Shown here piece after piece: positions 34,990 to 45,710 of a stretch of DNA of 64,000 nt. Under the pieces are notes generated by a model. That model made no database searches. It was not told the origin of the DNA and was given only the letters and a program-made list of their open reading frames with translations. This DNA comes from Casuarina equisetifolia (taxonomy: Eukaryota > Streptophyta > Magnoliopsida > Fagales > Casuarinaceae). A program made the position numbers and the translations under genes. Location: positions 17,138,853 through 17,202,852 of the forward strand of contig CM052358.1 in NCBI GenBank assembly GCA_028551475.1. Reading direction: 5' to 3'. Numbering within the stretch: the stretch's first letter is position 1; each line of letters opens with the position of its first letter.

Positions 34990-36300
34990 AAGATGAAGGC
35001 TAAATTCCAAGAACTCAAACTCTTACTTTTAGTAGTGCTTGCCACCACAAACAACCCAGACACCCCACTCTGCTCCACCACCACCACAAACAACATACCC
35101 ACCATTCCAAACAATTCTACCATCACTTCAAGTATCCTTACCACCCCTAAGTATGTTCATTCCTCAACCATCACCCACTCAACCACCAACCCAACCATTT
35201 ATACCAAAAAGGCTAGCACCACATACACCTTATTACCAATAATATCCACCGTACCAACCTCAGATTGCACAACCACCATATGTACCCCCATCATATCAAC
35301 CATTGTAACCTCCACCTTAAAGACTTCCTCTAACCCTACGGGTAGATGACGATCATAGCTTATGTGTTGAAATCCCAGAATTCAAAGGTACTTGTGACCC
35401 TAATGATTTTCTTGATTGGCTATGCCATATTGAAAGGATGTTTGAATTCAAAGGGTATGATGATCAAAAGAAGTATAAAGTTCATGTTCTGCATCTCAAA
35501 GAATATGCTTGTTTATGGTAGGAGAATATTAAGAAACAAAAAGATTGAAATAGGAAGGAGAAGGCCCATTCGTGGGAGAAACTAAAGAAGCTACTCAAAA
35601 GGCGCTTCTTAACCAATGATTACAAGCAAGACCAAGTTGATATGCACAAGATAAATAAATGCCAAAGCCAAGACCCATAATGTAACCAAAAAAAGATCAT
35701 GCTCTAACATATTTCAAGTACTAGCAGAAGCACCACCAAAATTACTACAAGACAAACTATGATATGTGGATAGAAAGGTGGTACAAGAATCAAGCCTTAC
35801 CAAAGAAAGATATAAAGGTAGTTCGAATCCAAGAAAGAGGTATAATGGAAACAAAACAAAATAATTTGGATCTACCAAAGCTTGTGGTGTTGGCAAAAAA
35901 GGAGGTGGACTCATAAAGTTTGGATCTTCTAGAGATTAAGCCATAAACGACCATGATTGCAAATCCAAAGTGCTTGGATACTCCAAAGCAAGATTTGCTT
36001 CCTAAAAAGGAGGTGAATCCAAGAAGTTCAAATCTACCAAAGCATGAGATATTTCCAAACAAGGTAGTAAAAGAAATTTTGTCAAAGGAAACACAAGGTT
36101 TTACCTTAGTGTTGAAGAATTCAAAGGCACTATCTAGCATGAACAAGGGTTTCCTTTATGGGTTTGTATTATTAAATCATAAGAAGACAACATGTCAACA
36201 ACAATCACTAAGATTTTTCAATGCTATTGATGAAGGTGCAACTAAAACATTACTTAAACTTCAGCTACTTGTTTAGATCATATTGTTGGTCAGGTTGTAA
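34990..36300 (+). pseudogene. Gypsy gag of the gag-only element
   Basis: A Pro/Gln-rich linker (about 35050-35340 in the frame giving PPQTTQTPHS and QPSPTQPPTQP) precedes the gag domain at about 35350-35690. Through frameshifts this reads VEIPEFKGTCDPNDFLDWL, FEFKGYDDQKKYKVHVLHLK, EYACLWWENIKKQK and WEKLKKLLKRRFL. The LWWEN block is typical of Gypsy gag. A tail with Lys- and Ser-rich residues (35953-36276) continues without a recognisable knuckle. Stops and frameshifts separate the blocks. Confidence 0.8.
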
Positions 36301-36464
36301 ACTTCCATCCAAGCAGCATGGTAGTTTACCTCTGAATTGTGAACCAACACACTTAGGTAGGCTAGTAGAGTTAGAGCTTGATATGCATTCAAGAACTTGG
36401 ATTATGGGTCTATGAAGTGATAAAGCCCAAAACAATAATCAAGATTTAAAGACAAATCTTCTTC

Positions 36465-36477
36465 AAGAAAGGGAGAA
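36465..36477 (+). other. Polypurine tract
   Basis: AAGAAAGGGAGAA immediately precedes the 3' LTR of the gag-only element. Confidence 0.7.
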
Positions 36478-36995
36478 TAAGGTGGGAGTAACTATGCCAA
36501 CCCAAGCTAATGGTCTAGCCCATATGTTGAGTGTCCTAACAATTACATGTTTAGGTTTAAGAAGCCTAAACTTGAAGGACATCCTAGAGATTCTCTAAGA
36601 ATTTTGATATATTTAGGACTCCTTAATTGTATTGTTTTAGGATTATTAAAATATTAAGTTTCTTAACTATCTAGGATTCCTTAGTTGTTAAGATCCTTGA
36701 TTTGTTGGGATTCTATCCCTGATTTGTTAGGATCTTGATTTGATTGGATTTTAATTTTCCTAATTTTAGGGATCCTAGATCCTACTACAATTAGGTTTTA
36801 GGATTTCTGATCCTTCTAGCATTAGGTTTAGTTGTCTATTTAAAAACATTGTTATTTCAATTGTAAGCAGAACCGTTTGAGAACTTTTGAGAGAAGTCGT
36901 TGAATTTTGTTTTTTTTTTTTAAGCTTTGACTTTTTAAATTTCATGCTTTTATTTTTCCAACCTTTTACATTCTAGTTATTTTAATTCCTACACT
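36478..36995 (+). repeat. 3' LTR of the gag-only element (end unclear)
   Basis: Matches the 5' LTR from its start (here TAAGGTGGGAG) to about 36990 (TTTTAATTCCT). After this the two diverge, so the last 100 bp or so are missing or changed. An internal duplicated motif around 36695-36735 (GATTTGTT-GGATT) is absent from the 5' copy. Confidence 0.75.
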
Positions 36996-37000
36996 TCGAT

Positions 37001-37691
37001 GTAGATGCATTAAAAGCCCAATATTACAAGTTCCAACATTAAAGAATTAAGAGTTCATAATGTAAACTAGTAGGTCTAAGAAGGCCAAGGTTGAAGAAGC
37101 AGTCCAAAAATATTTCATAGCATCTCTGCAGTCTTTAATATATTTTAAGGGGAGGGGGTTCCTAAATAGTTGTTAAGTCCTTAGTTTCTTAGATTTTCTT
37201 TATTGTTTGAGAATATTTCCTTTTGTTTGATTTTTGTTAGTTGTCTAGGTTCTTGATTTATCTGGGGTTTCTATACTTATTAAATCTTTGATTTGTTTAG
37301 AAATCCCTTATTTGTTAGAATCTAGATTTATTAAGACTTCCTTAATTTTAAGGATTATTAATTTATTAAGATCCTTCTAGAATTAGGTTTTAAGGATTCT
37401 TGATTTACCACGATCCTTTTAGGATTAGGTTTAGTTGCATACTTAAAAAGGAGTATTGTTTTAGTTGTAAGAAGACTTGTTTTCCAAATAATAGAAACCA
37501 TTAAGTTATGTGATCAACTTTTGCATCCACATTACAGTTAAGGAGTCCTAAAAGTATTAAAATTCCTAGAAAATTTCTAGGATGTCCTTTAAGTTTGGGC
37601 TTTTTAGACCCAAACATGGAATTGTTAGGACATTTAACATATGAGCTGGGCCATTAGCCTAGGTTAGCATAATTCCTCCTGCATCAGTAGA
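37001..37691. mobile_element. Second inverted LTR insertion with target-site duplication
   Basis: A plus-strand LTR of a diverged subfamily (37006 to about 37545) is joined to the first 141 bp of a minus-strand LTR (37686 back to about 37546). Both outer termini are U3-type (TG.../...CA), flanked by gtaga at 37001-37005 and 37687-37691. The arrangement repeats the one at 1998-3433 on a smaller scale. Confidence 0.72.
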
Positions 37692-37927
37692 TCAAAGCCC
37701 TTAGAGTGCCAATTTGCAAAGAAATCACCCAAATCTATTGCAGAAACACATAGATTTGATAGAAAAGACTTAAACAGTGTTCATCATTCTTCACTAGAAA
37801 CTACGTGCAAAACCACACACAGCTATTGCAAATTAACCAAAAATTGTAACTAATCATTGGATTTGCTCCCTCCTTGTCAAGAAATGCCCAAAAACCACAA
37901 GAAAATAGAGTGGATCATTTCGAAGAT
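37692..37927. other. Short intergenic stretch, nothing recognised
   Basis: Sequence between the inverted LTR insertion and the next Copia LTR, with no readable domain. Confidence 0.45.
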
Positions 37928-39526
37928 AATTGGAAAACAAGGGTTTTGTTGTGACAAAATGTATTTGTGCATATATTTCTTGAAATATGTTTTTCATAGG
38001 TGAAAAAGAAAACCATAAGAAGTAGAAAGTGTATAAATTATAATATCAAATAATGATATTATAAAGTAACTGGATTCCTACATTTATTGATATAATGTTA
38101 TTATATAATGTCTTGAGAAAGCCTTATTTAAAATATGTTAAATATGTCATATATTATGTTTGAGAAAAAATGATACTTGCTCTTGCTTGGATGAAGGTAT
38201 GAAGTAATTGACTCTAGCAAAAATTTACTTTACTAAATCAAGACTATTATTGGAGCAAACTATGGTTCTACCAAGAACCTATAATATATGCTCTCAGCCT
38301 GCTCATCATATATGCTTTTGGCCTAGTCATTACATTCACTCTCGGCCTGCTCATTATACTCACTCTCAGCTCACTTCACGACCTTTTTATAAGGTCACTG
38401 CCTATTAGTGAGATAAGCCCAATTTGTATCACTAAATGAAACTCACTGTTTCATTTAGGTAACTTCTCTCTTAAGCTGCTCGCACAGTCACAATGCCTTA
38501 ACTCCTTATTATGAGCAAAAGCCAACTAAAAAGAGAAAAAGACAGAGAAGCAGTGTTGTTAATGATCGAGTCCTCAACAGGAGGATTCTTGAGTAGACTA
38601 AGGTCAAAATGGTCAGATTTGTGATTAAGAGTGAAGATGTGAAGTTGATTTGAAGGGTGATTTATTGTTCTAATGAGAAGAAGGCTACATTATGAGGTTT
38701 GAACGTTTAAAACCCTAGATTTACTTTTTCTATTTAAGAAGAGCTAATCTATGGAGAAGGGTTTGACACTTACAAGCGTTTGAAGTTCTCTTTGGTTAAA
38801 GAATCATTCTTTGTGCTCATCTGATTCATCTCTAAATTTGGTTCACTTTCAGTGAGATACAAGGCCATGGTGATATTATGATTAAATAATTTATTATTCG
38901 ATTTTATCATTTATTGTATCTTGTATGACCTTGCTTATGTGCTAATTACATTAAAGATATATATTGCATATAAATATTGCAAGAAATCTGAAACCCTAAT
39001 TTGTCATAATTTAGGAATTTCGTGATAGGAACTTTAAGCTATACTATTTCTACTTAAATAGCTCTTTTAGCTCTTTTGATCATATTATGTAATTATGCTT
39101 AAGAATTCCTTGAGAAGGAATTTCTTGGATTAGGGAAAACATTTTCTCCTAATCTATTTTGAGTAAAGGAGACTTCAATCGGTTAGATTGAAGGAGAAGA
39201 GGATGGACGTAGAGCTCAAGGGTTAAATGCTGAACCACTGTGGTAAATATGGTGTTTTTCTCTATTTCTTTTATTTTCTTAAAGCTAACCTACTGATTAC
39301 TAATATCTATTTATTCCTCAACTTGATGTTAACTTTTTTCCTTGTTCGAAAGTTTGATATATTAAACCGAAACTAGTCTTTGTGTTGTTAGCTTGCTATT
39401 CCTTCTTTGTTATATCTATGTGAATTATATGAACATCTAGAATTGTCTTAGAAAAGAAAAATCAGAATTGAGTCTTGACTTAATCAATTCAACCCCCCCT
39501 TTCTTGTTAAGTTATAAAACCCAACA
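37928..39526 (+). repeat. 5' LTR of the third Copia element
   Basis: About 1.6 kb, ending AAGTTATAAAACCCAACA. The start was placed by alignment with the copy ending at 25649 and may be off by a few bases. It contains the conserved stem at about 38040-38070, and short CTCGGCCTGCTCAT-type repeats at 38290-38370. Confidence 0.82.
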
Positions 39527-39527
39527 A

Positions 39528-39545
39528 TTGGCATTTAAAGCTAGG
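39528..39545 (+). other. Primer-binding site, degenerate
   Basis: ttggcatttaaagctagg follows the LTR by one base and aligns with TTGGTATCAGAGCTAGG, with changes in the middle. Confidence 0.6.
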
Positions 39546-39588
39546 TTCTCTAATTAAGAGGATTAACATCCTAGAGTAGATCCATACT

Positions 39589-40166
39589 ATGGCTTCTGAC
39601 AAAGGTTTAGCTGTTACAAGGTTTAATAAACCTCCTTTGTTTATGACATTAATTTTAGGCATTAGAAACAATTAATGTAAGTCTTTGTAATAGGCCAAGA
39701 TCCAAAAGCTTGGCAAGAAATCAAGAAGGGTATCACATTACCCACGACTAATGAGTGGACTAAAAATGAAGCTAAACTAATGGAGTTAAATGCTAAGTCT
39801 ATGAATATGATCTATAGTAGTCTTAGAGCACATGAGTTCAACAAAGTGTCCTCTTGCCTATCGGTAAAGAGATTTGGGATAAATTAGAAGTCATCTATGA
39901 AGGAACCAAAAAGGTAAAATCTTCTAAAGTCACTATGCTTACACATGACTATGAGTTGTTTGTTATGAAAGATTATGAAACTATTAGTGATATGTTTGGT
40001 AAGTTTAAAAAAATTATTTTTGAACTAAATTTTTTAGGGAAAACCTACACAAATGAGGAAATGGTGAGAAAAATATTAATATCCCTACCCGAAAGTTAGG
40101 ACCCTAAAAAGATAGTCATAGAAGAGGCTCATAACCTAGATGTGCTAATCTTAGATGACTTGCTAA
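39589..40166 (+). pseudogene. Copia gag, first part (before solo LTR)
   Basis: Starts at ATG 39589 with MASDKGLAVTRFNKPPLF and then shifts frame. The open piece 39854-40099 shows KEIWDKLEVIYEGTKKVKSS, ELFVMKDYETISDMFGKF and TNEEMVRKILISLPES, followed by a stop where relatives have Trp. It continues to DDLLSS at the solo-LTR insertion. The frame resumes at 41775 with LKTHEMQLMRREKEKENIKS and is cut at 41853. Confidence 0.85.
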
Positions 40167-40171
40167 GTTCT

Positions 40172-41769
40172 TGATAACTTTATTTTATATAGAATTATTG
40201 TTATTATTTTAGGTTATATTTAATATAATTTTACTTAAATTATATTCATATTTAATTATATTTATGTAAATTTTGTTATTTTATGTAGTAAATCTAAAAT
40301 AGAAGAAAAAGAAATAGAAAATTATGAAAAAAAATAGAAAAGAAAACAAGCAAAGTAAGAGAAAGGAAACACGTGGGACCCATGAGGCCATTATGTTAAG
40401 GGAGCGTGAACGAGAATTATCATGAAAAAATGATCAGAAAAAGTCAAAAGAAGAAAAGAGAAAGGAGGATAGCTTGACACGTGAGGAAAGAGAAAAGGAG
40501 AGAAAGGGAATTATAGAGTTTGTGTAGAGAGGAGGAAGCATTATCGGGCAAAAGTGAAACTAGAGGAGAGAGAAGAAGAAAAAAATGAACGATCGGACTG
40601 GTCGGGAAGCCAGAGTGAGGTAACGTCTCGCTGGAAACGATGGTTTTGCGGAAGAGCGCACGACTCTATGAGAACGCGACGGTCACGCGACACCTGACCA
40701 AACGAGTGATCCTTTTCGGCGACGAGGAACCAGAACGCTTTCTGTGTTCAACTCCAGCATAGATCCAGTAATTTTGGGCATCGTCTCTGCAGATCTGTGT
40801 GGGTTTTTAGTAGATCTACATTTTTCAGCGCTCTCTATGAAGAATGGCGGTGGCGCGTGAGCGCCAACTGGCCGACGCGTGGCGAAGGCGCGTGGAAGCT
40901 CGTTTTCTCCCCATTTCTTTGGAGAGAAACTCTTCCTCCCATGTGTAGATTTGTGCAATCTATTTTGTGATTTGAAGACGTTTGGTGACAACTCTAATGT
41001 TTTTAAATTCTAGAATGTTTTGTTCATGTTTTTGCACTAATTTAGTTTATGTAAATATATTGTTTTAGTTCAGTGTGTTAGAGCTACGATGGAACTTAAT
41101 TATACCGTATGAATGATATGATTATTTTTGTTTTGTGAGATATTTTATAAATGTGAAGTTGTATATTACGGAGTTTAATACTTTTAGGTGATTAGTTACC
41201 ATTTAGATGACTTGAATTGCATATTAAAAATCGATAAGAGATAGCATGCAGTTGCTTCTTGTAATATGCAACCATAGATTAATATGAATAGACATATATC
41301 ATATGATTTGTATGACTTTAGGTATAAGCTAGAATATTCACAAATTTTAATGTACTTAGTTCATTTAATTCATATGTAGACTCACAGTGAATTAATAAAT
41401 TCATATGTAGACTTATAGTGAATTAATGATTTAAGTAGGTTCGTTATACCTAGACATAAGATAGTGAATAAGTTAAGAGATTTCACTATTACATGAGTAT
41501 TATTAATTTGCTAGGATAGATGATTGACATTTGTATCTAGTAATAAGGTGAAATCGGATACTCTAGTATATTTAGTTAATCAAGTTTAGGTTAAATTTAG
41601 TTAGTTAATTCATGTTTTATCACTTTGAGTTGCTAGATAAACTTTAAGAGTTGTTCAATGCTAGTAATTAGTTAATATAGTAATCATCAGTCCCTTTAGG
41701 ATGATACTCTTATTTATCATTATATTATTTGTTCGACATATACAATTGCATGTAGAATTTCACCAAATA
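40172..41769 (+). mobile_element. Solo LTR, Athila-related, in Copia gag
   Basis: A 1598-bp insertion from TGATAACTTTATT to CACCAAATA (the final CA is mutated to TA), flanked by gttct at 40167-40171 and 41770-41774. The right two thirds resemble the 7802-family LTR. The left third is different and holds a GC-richer block at about 40360-40930. A 31-bp direct duplication (CATATGTAGACT-CAGTGAATTAAT type) lies at 41368-41428. No internal genes are present. Confidence 0.88.
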
Positions 41770-41774
41770 GTTCT

Positions 41775-41853
41775 CTCAAAACTCATGAAATGCAACTTAT
41801 GAGAAGAGAGAAAGAAAAGGAAAACATAAAATCACTTGCACTTAAAGTGGAAG
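41775..41853 (+). pseudogene. Copia gag, second part (after solo LTR)
   Basis: LKTHEMQLMRREKEKENIKS and SLALKVEV continue the gag frame interrupted at 40166. The fragment stops where the Gypsy LTR begins (TGATGCATTT at 41854). Confidence 0.8.
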
Positions 41854-42508
41854 TGATGCATTTCGTGATGGGCAATTGAGTAAGTTTTGGATTTTTAAGA
41901 GATTGGAACGAAATACTAATAAGAAAATTTAAAAATATAGAGGGCTAGAAAGGTAAAGACTGGAAAATAAAGTACTAAAACATAAAGACAATAATTTAAG
42001 TACAAGAATTAAAATAGTTGGAATGTAAAAGGCTGGAAAATAAGAGCAAGAAATTTAAAGGCAAAGCTTAAAGAAAAAGAAATTTAATGACTTCTTCAAT
42101 CTCAAAAGTTCTGTTTACAATTGAAATAATAATGTCTTTAAATAGACAACTAAACCTAATGCTAGAACAATTAAGAATACTCAAAACCTAAGTTTGGTAG
42201 GTTTAAGGAAAATAAAAACTAACTAAATTAAGATCCTAAACAAATCATGTATAGAATCCCAACAACTTAGGGGCATTAAAATAGTAAGAATCCTAACAGG
42301 AATGGAAACTCCAGATAATACGGATCCTGACAAGAATGGAAACTCCAAATAGTATGAATCTTGACAGGAATGGAAACTCCAGATAAGTCAAACTCCTTCT
42401 GTATGGGCTTAAATCCAACGAATTATATTGTAGTCCCAATTTTTTGTCACATGAATCAACAAAACTTAGGCTTTTTCGTTACCTTGGTCTTTGGGCTTAC
42501 CCACATCA
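41854..42508 (-). repeat. 3' LTR of minus-strand Gypsy element 1
   Basis: A 655-bp LTR. By coordinate it begins TGATGCATTTCGTG and ends CCCACATCA, followed by the polypurine complement TTCTCCTCGAG. It contains a tandem run of three similar 45-bp units (AATGGAAACTCC-GATAA type) at about 42295-42390. Confidence 0.85.
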
Positions 42509-42514
42509 TTCTCC

Positions 42515-43570
42515 TCGAGTTAGAAAGGATTTGTCCTCAAATCTGAAGGGTCATTGATATCCACATATGGAGACAAATCACCCACATTGAAAGTGGCTAA
42601 GACTCCCCCAAATTCACTTGGCAAGTCCACTTTGTACGCATTGTCTCCAACGCGCCCAACTACTTCAAATAGTTCATCAGCTCGTGGTGCAAGCTTGCTC
42701 TTTCTTTTTGTCGAAAACCTTTCTTTTCTTAAGTGTACCCATACAAAATCCCTGGGTTGAAAAATTGATGGTTTTCTATGCTTGTTAGCCTTCCTTTTGT
42801 AAACCTCATTCGTTTTTTCAATCTAGACTTAAATATCTTCATGGAATTTTTTCATCAATTTGGAACGCTCATTTGCATAAAAGTTGATCTAGGCATTAAT
42901 GGGTAAAGATGATAATTCAATAGGAGTAAGGGGATTAAGCCCATAGACTACCTCAAATGGCAAATGACCGGTTGTAGCACTTGGAGCTCAATTGTAGGCA
43001 AATTTCGCATGTGCAAGCTTGATGTCCCAATCTTTAAGATTCTTGTTCACCAAAGTTCTCAAAAGTATCCCCAATGTTCGATTGGTAACCTCCGTTTGCC
43101 CATCTGTTTGAGGGTGGTGAGAGGTGCTGAATAGTAGTTTAGTACCGAGTTTGGCCCACAAAGTTCTCCAAAAATGGCTCAAGAACTTGGTATCTCTATC
43201 AGAAACGATCATTCTGAGCACACCATGCAGTTTCACAATCTCCCCGAAAAATAAATCCGCAATATGAGTTACATTGTCTATCTTGTGGTAAGGAGTGAAA
43301 TAACCCATCTTGGAGAATCGATCAATAACCGCCATGATAGAATCCTTTCCCCTTTGAGTTCGAGGGAGAGCCACAATAAAATCCATGTTAAGATCTTCCC
43401 ATGGTTGGTTTGGAACTGGAAGTGGAGTGTAGGGACCAGGCTTGAAATGCATCTTGGCTCTTTGACATGTAGCACACCAGGATATGAAGGCTTGAACATC
43501 CCCTTGCATTTTGGGCTAGTAGAAATGCTCCTTAAGGATTTCCAACATGTTGTGCACTCCAAAATGTCCA
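42515..43570 (-). pseudogene. Gypsy integrase (element 1)
   Basis: The zinc-binding region reads GVHNMLEILKEHFY-like, with [13 protein letters not shown] at about 43440-43500. The core is largely open at 42988-43509: [20 protein letters not shown] (first Asp), [10 protein letters not shown] (second Asp) and [16 protein letters not shown] (Glu), so the catalytic triad is intact. A stop interrupts the AYN-x-APS block near 42988. The C-terminal region at 42560-42760 resembles the VGDNAYKVDLP and ATFNVGDLSPY blocks seen also at 59326-59514. Confidence 0.88.
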
Positions 43571-43629
43571 ACTAGATCTCCCTTATGAGTCTCTTTGACC
43601 AACAATTCCTTGAAGGAACTCTTGGGAAC

Positions 43630-44330
43630 ACATAATCAATTCCCTTTGAACAAATAGCCTTCTTGCACTATATATTCTCCATGAGCTCCTTTGGCACATT
43701 CTGCCATGATAGGAAACAACTTCTCATCTTTTGAATAATGCTCTCTCATACTTTCAAATCCAAGTACCCTTGCATTCAAGATGGTTAGCAAATAATACCT
43801 TCTTGATAAAGCATCTGTGACAACATTAGTAGTTCCTAGTTTGTAATGGAAAACAAAAGTAAAGGATTGAAGGAACTCTACCCATTTAGCATGCCTTGGG
43901 TTGAGCTTGTGCTGACCATTCAAATACTTAAGTGCTTAGTGATCTGAATAAAGAACAAACTGCTTTGGTCGGAGGTAGTGGTTTCAATAATCAAGAGCTT
44001 ATACTATTGCATAGAACTCTTTGTCATATGTTAAATAATTCTTCTTAGCATATGCTAATTTCTCACTAAAATAGGCCAATGGTTTCTTGGACTGAACCAA
44101 GACAACCTCAATTCCTACACCACTAGCATCACACTCAACTTCAAACAGTTTATCAAAATCTGGTAAAACAAGAACAGGAGCTTCATAAAGTTTTTGTTTG
44201 ATTACCTCAAATGCCTTGCTTATGGATTCACTCCATTCAAATTGTCCCTTCTTCATACACTTAGTGATTGGAGCCATGATAGTGCTAAAATGAGGAACAA
44301 ATCTTCTGTAAAACAAAGCCAAGCCATGAA
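43630..44330 (-). pseudogene. Gypsy RNase H (element 1)
   Basis: Two open pieces: 43999-44322 ([20 protein letters not shown] from the RT end, [18 protein letters not shown] with the catalytic Asp, and [20 protein letters not shown]) and 43636-43923 ([20 protein letters not shown] and [12 protein letters not shown]). A stop separates them near 43940-43990. Confidence 0.88.
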
Positions 44331-44341
44331 AGCTCCTAATC

Positions 44342-45320
44342 TCAGTTGGTGTTTTTGGAATTGGCCAAGACTTGAGAAATCACATATCCAAGAAACACTA
44401 CATTTGGACTCATGAACTCACATTTCTCCATTTTTACATACAATTTTTGTTCCCTCAACAAGTCAAAGATCTTTTTCAGATGTTCTACATGATCATCAAT
44501 ACTTTGGCTATAAACTAGAATATCATCAAAATAAACAACTACAAATTTACTTAAATAAGGTCTAAGTACCTCATTCATTAGTCTTATGAAGGTGCTGGGA
44601 GCATTTGACAATCCAAAAGTCATTACTAACCATTCATATAAGCCTCCCTTACTCTTGAAGGCAGTTTTCCATTCATTATCCTTCCACATATGAATTTGGT
44701 GGTAACCGCTTCTTAGATCAATCTTGGAAAAGATTACAACTCCATGAATTTCATCGAGCATATCATCAAGTCTAGGGATAGGACACCTATACTTGTTTGT
44801 GATGTTGTTGATGGCTCGATTGTCAACATACATCTGAAAACTACCATCTTTCTTGGGGACCAAGAGTGCTGGAACAGAACACGAACTCATGCTTTCTCTA
44901 ACATACCCTCTTCTCATTAGCTCATCTACTTGCAACTCCTTGGTTTCTTAAGGATTACAACAATAGCTAGGCTTGTTGGGTAGAGAAACCCTTGAACAAG
45001 GTCAATATGATGCTCAATGCCTCTGATGGGTGGAAGGTTGGGTGATAGGTCAGTTGGGAAGACATCTTTATAGTCAAATAAGAGTGGTAGAACCTTTGGG
45101 TAGGGAATACTCTCTTCAGTTATCAATTTTCTCTCTACCATAAGTAAGGCATATATAGGTTTATGTTTAAGGATGGCTTTTTCTAGTTTGGCTTGGGTGA
45201 GGAATAAGTTTTCCTGGGTATTTTCTCTCTAGGCTGAGGTTTTATGATCTGAGATGGGCTTAAGGGTATAAGGGTGATCAACTTGTCATTCTTCTTCACA
45301 GCATAAGTATTGCTTCCCCA
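44342..45320 (-). pseudogene. Gypsy reverse transcriptase and upstream linker (element 1)
   Basis: A 197-codon open frame (44342-44935) reads [75 protein letters not shown] and [12 protein letters not shown] with the active-site Asp pair, then MEKCEFM and [10 protein letters not shown] frameshift near 44930 leads to the linker at 44926-45141 (LPPIRGIEHHIDLVQG). The frame ends near 44342 instead of continuing into the RNase H connection, indicating a deletion relative to element 2. Confidence 0.9.
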
Positions 45321-45710
45321 CATCAATAATACAAATTAAATATAAATAGTTTAAGTATCATGGAAAACAATGGTAAAAGGAAAGTACTTAGAAATCATGA
45401 CTTGAGCATTACTATGACTTTTTCACTAAAGTTGGCATTAGGTAGCTATATGGATGCCAAACCCTATACCTTGTTAGAAGGCCTTAAGAAATGTCAATAA
45501 TGAAATTAGATCCATGAAAACTAAAGTATGTCATTTGATAGTGCTTATCTATAATACTAGCATATATGAAAATGCAACATCTATATTAAAAAAGAAATGT
45601 AGTTGCAAACCATCTTACTAATTATGGGCATACAATCTAAAATATGAAACTTTTTAACCACTCTAGCTCATTGTTACACTTGTGCTTAGTTGTTTTTAGA
45701 AGGATCAATT

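Larger units (their letters stand above)
34231..36995 (+). mobile_element. Gag-only LTR retrotransposon (TR-GAG type)
   Basis: A 5' LTR (34231-34812), Met-tRNA primer site (34815-34828), an internal region of about 1.65 kb whose only recognisable domain is Gypsy gag, a polypurine tract (about 36465-36477) and a 3' LTR from 36478. The LTR end CATTGCCCATTAAGAAATGCATCA-like sequence is shared with the LTRs at 41854 and 58777, so the larger elements of that family could have supplied pol functions. No pol fragment was seen inside. The right end is uncertain because the 3' LTR stops resembling the 5' LTR near 36990. TR-GAG elements are a described plant class; calling this one a member is inference. 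Confidence 0.72.
37928..41853 (+). mobile_element. SIRE-like Copia 5' fragment (LTR plus partial gag)
   Basis: It has a 5' LTR (about 37928-39526), a primer site and gag to about 41853, where the minus-strand Gypsy LTR cuts it. A solo LTR sits within gag. The LTR is of the same family as 24020-25649 but in the opposite orientation. No pol or 3' LTR was found in the window. Confidence 0.85.
41854..45320 (-). mobile_element. Gypsy retrotransposon, minus strand, 5'-truncated
   Basis: The 3' LTR is at 41854-42508. Above it on the minus strand are integrase, RNase H and RT, ending near 45320 in the pre-RT linker. Gag, protease and the 5' LTR are absent. It inserted into, or recombined with, the Copia gag at 41853. 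RT and integrase style is that of chromovirus-type Gypsy elements (such as Reina/CRM), but no chromodomain could be read, so the clade is uncertain. Same family as 58777-62940. Confidence 0.85.

Noticed and set aside
34993-35349. Thr/Ser-rich 118-codon frame
   Set aside because: It is another frame of the Pro/Gln-rich gag linker; the neighbouring frame joins better to the gag domain.
38280-38380. CTCGGCCTGCTCAT repeats as CRISPR-like array
   Set aside because: Three or four imperfect short copies in an LTR of a plant retroelement; spacing and context do not fit CRISPR.
40683-40991. 102-codon minus-strand frame with basic Pro/Arg composition
   Set aside because: Lies in the GC-richer part of a solo LTR; length is explained by lower stop-codon frequency there, and no family is recognised.
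41854-45320. Gypsy element 1 as a complete element
   Set aside because: No protease, gag or 5' LTR follows RT; sequence homology to element 2 ends near 45320.
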